From positions 1-7,094 of the forward strand of contig JAQTRJ010000106.1 in NCBI GenBank assembly GCA_028711875.1: a DNA stretch of 7,094 bases, read 5' to 3'. Position 1 is the first letter of the stretch; each line of letters begins with the position of its first letter. The DNA comes from a bacterium (GTDB lineage Bacteria > Electryoneota > RPQS01). Under the pieces are notes generated by a model. That model was not told where the DNA came from. It made no database searches and was given only the letters and a program-made list of their open reading frames with translations. Below are positions 6,236 through 7,094 of this stretch, in pieces. A program made the position numbers and the translations under genes.

Positions 6236-6266
6236 AAGCGGCCCGATCCACCGGATCGGGTCGCTT
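6236..6266 (-). terminator. Rho-independent terminator hairpin between convergent genes
   Basis: Arms 6236-6249 and 6253-6266 pair over 14 positions (AAGCG, one G-U/G-T position, CCCGATCC), with a 3-base loop ACC. Read on the minus strand the hairpin is followed by six T and then GTTG, which is canonical for the minus-strand gene ending at 6315. On the plus strand it lies 32 bases after the stop of the beta-helix gene and is followed by the pyrimidine-rich ctctatcttctct, so it may also serve, less efficiently, in that direction. Confidence 0.85.
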
Positions 6267-6279
6267 CTCTATCTTCTCT

Positions 6280-6312
6280 CCCCCCACTTTGTGGGGGGAC
6301 AAAAGGGGGGAA
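6280..6312. repeat. C-run/G-run palindromic repeat, copy 2
   Basis: Six C at 6280-6285, then acttt and gt, six G at 6293-6298, acaaaa, and six G at 6305-6310. CCCCCCAC at 6280-6287 pairs perfectly with GTGGGGGG at 6291-6298 around a TTT loop. It matches the element at 2378-2410 in sequence, layout and plus-strand orientation. It ends about two bases beyond the stop codon of the minus-strand gene and lies between that gene and its terminator hairpin, so it would be transcribed in the 3' tail of that mRNA. Confidence 0.8.
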
Positions 6313-6314
6313 TG

Positions 6315-7094
6315 CTATTTCATCAGCAGCATCTTTTTCGTCATCGCGAAGCCCGGCGTTTCCATGCGATAGAGATACACGCCGGCGCCGACCAGCTGTC
6401 CGTCGTCCGTCCGTCCGTCCCACGTCACCGTATGCGCACCCGTCGTGTAGCGGGCCTCCGTCAGCGTCCGCACCTGCTGTCCCATCAGGTTATAGACCCG
6501 AATGCGCACGTCCGCGGTGGTCGGCACGTTGAACATGATCTGCGTTTCCGGGTTGAACGGATTCGGGAAATTCTGCGCCAGATCGAACCGGTCCGGCAGC
6601 ACCAAACCCCGGCCATCCACGGCGAGATTTCCAAGGTGGAAAATCGAGTCCGTCGTGTCGTGGGTGAAAACCGTGGTATGCTGGGAACTGCTGCAGCGGA
6701 GCGCGATTTGGCAATAGTTGAGAGTGACGTCGTTGGGCAGCGTGAAGCGGATTTTCGTGCACAGCGAACAGGATGCCAGAACTCCCCACTGCGTCGGAGT
6801 CGTGTTCACGTTATAGAGCAGATAGATCTTCGATCCCGAATTGCATTGCGCTGTCGGACGTTCGAAGAACAGCGAGTCCGTTTGTCCCGCCAGGTTTTGT
6901 CCCGTCACGTTCCCGTCCGGTCCGGAAACGAACCGTTTCAGATACGTGCTGCCGACGTCCGTGTTGGACGGATCGGACGGCAGGCTCGTGTTGAAGGCTC
7001 GCACGTAGTAGGTGTGCGGCGTGGTTGAGGTTTCGGGGAAAACGGCCGTTCGAGCTACTGCGTTTGCTGTGGCTACCGGGGTTGCGTCGTACTC
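6315..7094 (-). CDS. C-terminal part of a secreted protein with fibronectin-like segment and T9SS-type sorting domain (5' end beyond window)
   Basis: The minus-strand frame is open from the window edge at 7094 to TAG at 6315-6317, giving 259 visible residues. The GTG at 7004-7002 is internal, since in-frame coding continues upstream. Residues about 1-50 (ending THTYYVRAFN-like text, actually PHTYYVRAFNTSLPSDPSN at about 27-45) look like the last strands of a fibronectin type III-like domain. The middle, about 50-165, is a beta-rich region with five Cys (QC, SCSLC, NYC, LRC) that I do not recognise. The end, about 170-259, holds NFPNPFNPETQI, VYNLMGQQVRTL, WDGRTDDGQLVGAGVYLYRM and the terminal KKMLLMK, a T9SS type A-like sorting domain overlapping the FlgD-like Ig fold. 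The protein is thus predicted to be exported across the outer membrane. Its catalytic or binding part, if any, lies beyond the window. It converges on the beta-helix gene and has its own terminator. Confidence 0.85.
   Translation of the reverse strand, partial: EYDATPVATANAVARTAVFPETSTTPHTYYVRAFNTSLPSDPSNTDVGSTYLKRFVSGPDGNVTGQNLAGQTDSLFFERPTAQCNSGSKIYLLYNVNTTPTQWGVLASCSLCTKIRFTLPNDVTLNYCQIALRCSSSQHTTVFTHDTTDSIFHLGNLAVDGRGLVLPDRFDLAQNFPNPFNPETQIMFNVPTTADVRIRVYNLMGQQVRTLTEARYTTGAHTVTWDGRTDDGQLVGAGVYLYRMETPGFAMTKKMLLMK

Noticed and set aside
6291..7028. Plus-strand open frame of 245 codons opposite the second T9SS-type gene
   Set aside because: The minus strand has a complete sorting domain and stays open to the window edge; the plus frame is Arg/His-rich shadow sequence.

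Overview
The window is GC-rich bacterial DNA with long ORF shadows on both strands. It holds two kinds of content. Positions 1-4480 carry a plus-strand cluster that looks like the downstream part of a poly-gamma-glutamate (PGA) type locus. Positions 4569-7094 carry two convergent genes for large secreted proteins, each ending in a C-terminal domain of the type IX secretion (T9SS) sorting class (NPFN motif, a LMGQQV/LLGQQV strand, a G-[VI]-Y-[LF] strand and a Lys-ending tail). That domain is typical of Bacteroidetes and the wider Fibrobacteres-Chlorobi-Bacteroidetes (FCB) lineages and related candidate phyla. I infer an uncultivated FCB-type bacterium, but no rRNA or other marker is present to place it.

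Layout: (1) 1-855, the C-terminal part of a PgsW-like poly-gamma-glutamate system protein, cut by the window edge. (2) 856-1086, a spacer filled mostly by a 30-bp tandem repeat. (3) 1087-2358, a polytopic permease resembling the TRAP large subunit (DctM-like, ion transporter superfamily). (4) 2359-2567, a spacer with a C-run/G-run palindromic repeat and then a pyrimidine-rich AT-rich stretch. (5) 2568-2735, a 55-residue two-helix membrane protein that is easy to miss. (6) 2732-3883, a membrane-anchored succinylglutamate desuccinylase/aspartoacylase-type (M14 superfamily) zinc hydrolase, overlapping the small gene by ATGA. (7) 3911-4480, a secreted protein resembling the DUF6305 family. (8) 4487-4520, a strong hairpin ending the cluster. 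(9) 4569-6203, a secreted right-handed beta-helix protein with a T9SS-type tail. (10) 6236-6266, a terminator hairpin, and 6280-6312, a second copy of the C-run/G-run repeat. (11) 6315-7094 on the minus strand, the C-terminal part of a second T9SS-type secreted protein.

Working model (inference): the PGA synthetase genes (PgsB/CapB and PgsC/CapC type) probably lie just left of the window. PgsW, the solitary DctM-like permease, the 55-residue membrane protein, the anchored amidohydrolase and the secreted DUF6305-like protein would act together at the envelope, either making or exporting a glutamate-based polymer or trimming it and recovering its products. The solitary permease, with no DctP binding protein or recognisable DctQ in view, and the small membrane gene coupled to the hydrolase are the least explained parts. 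Two copies of one palindromic element lie just behind stop codons, one in each half of the window, so that element is probably dispersed in the genome.
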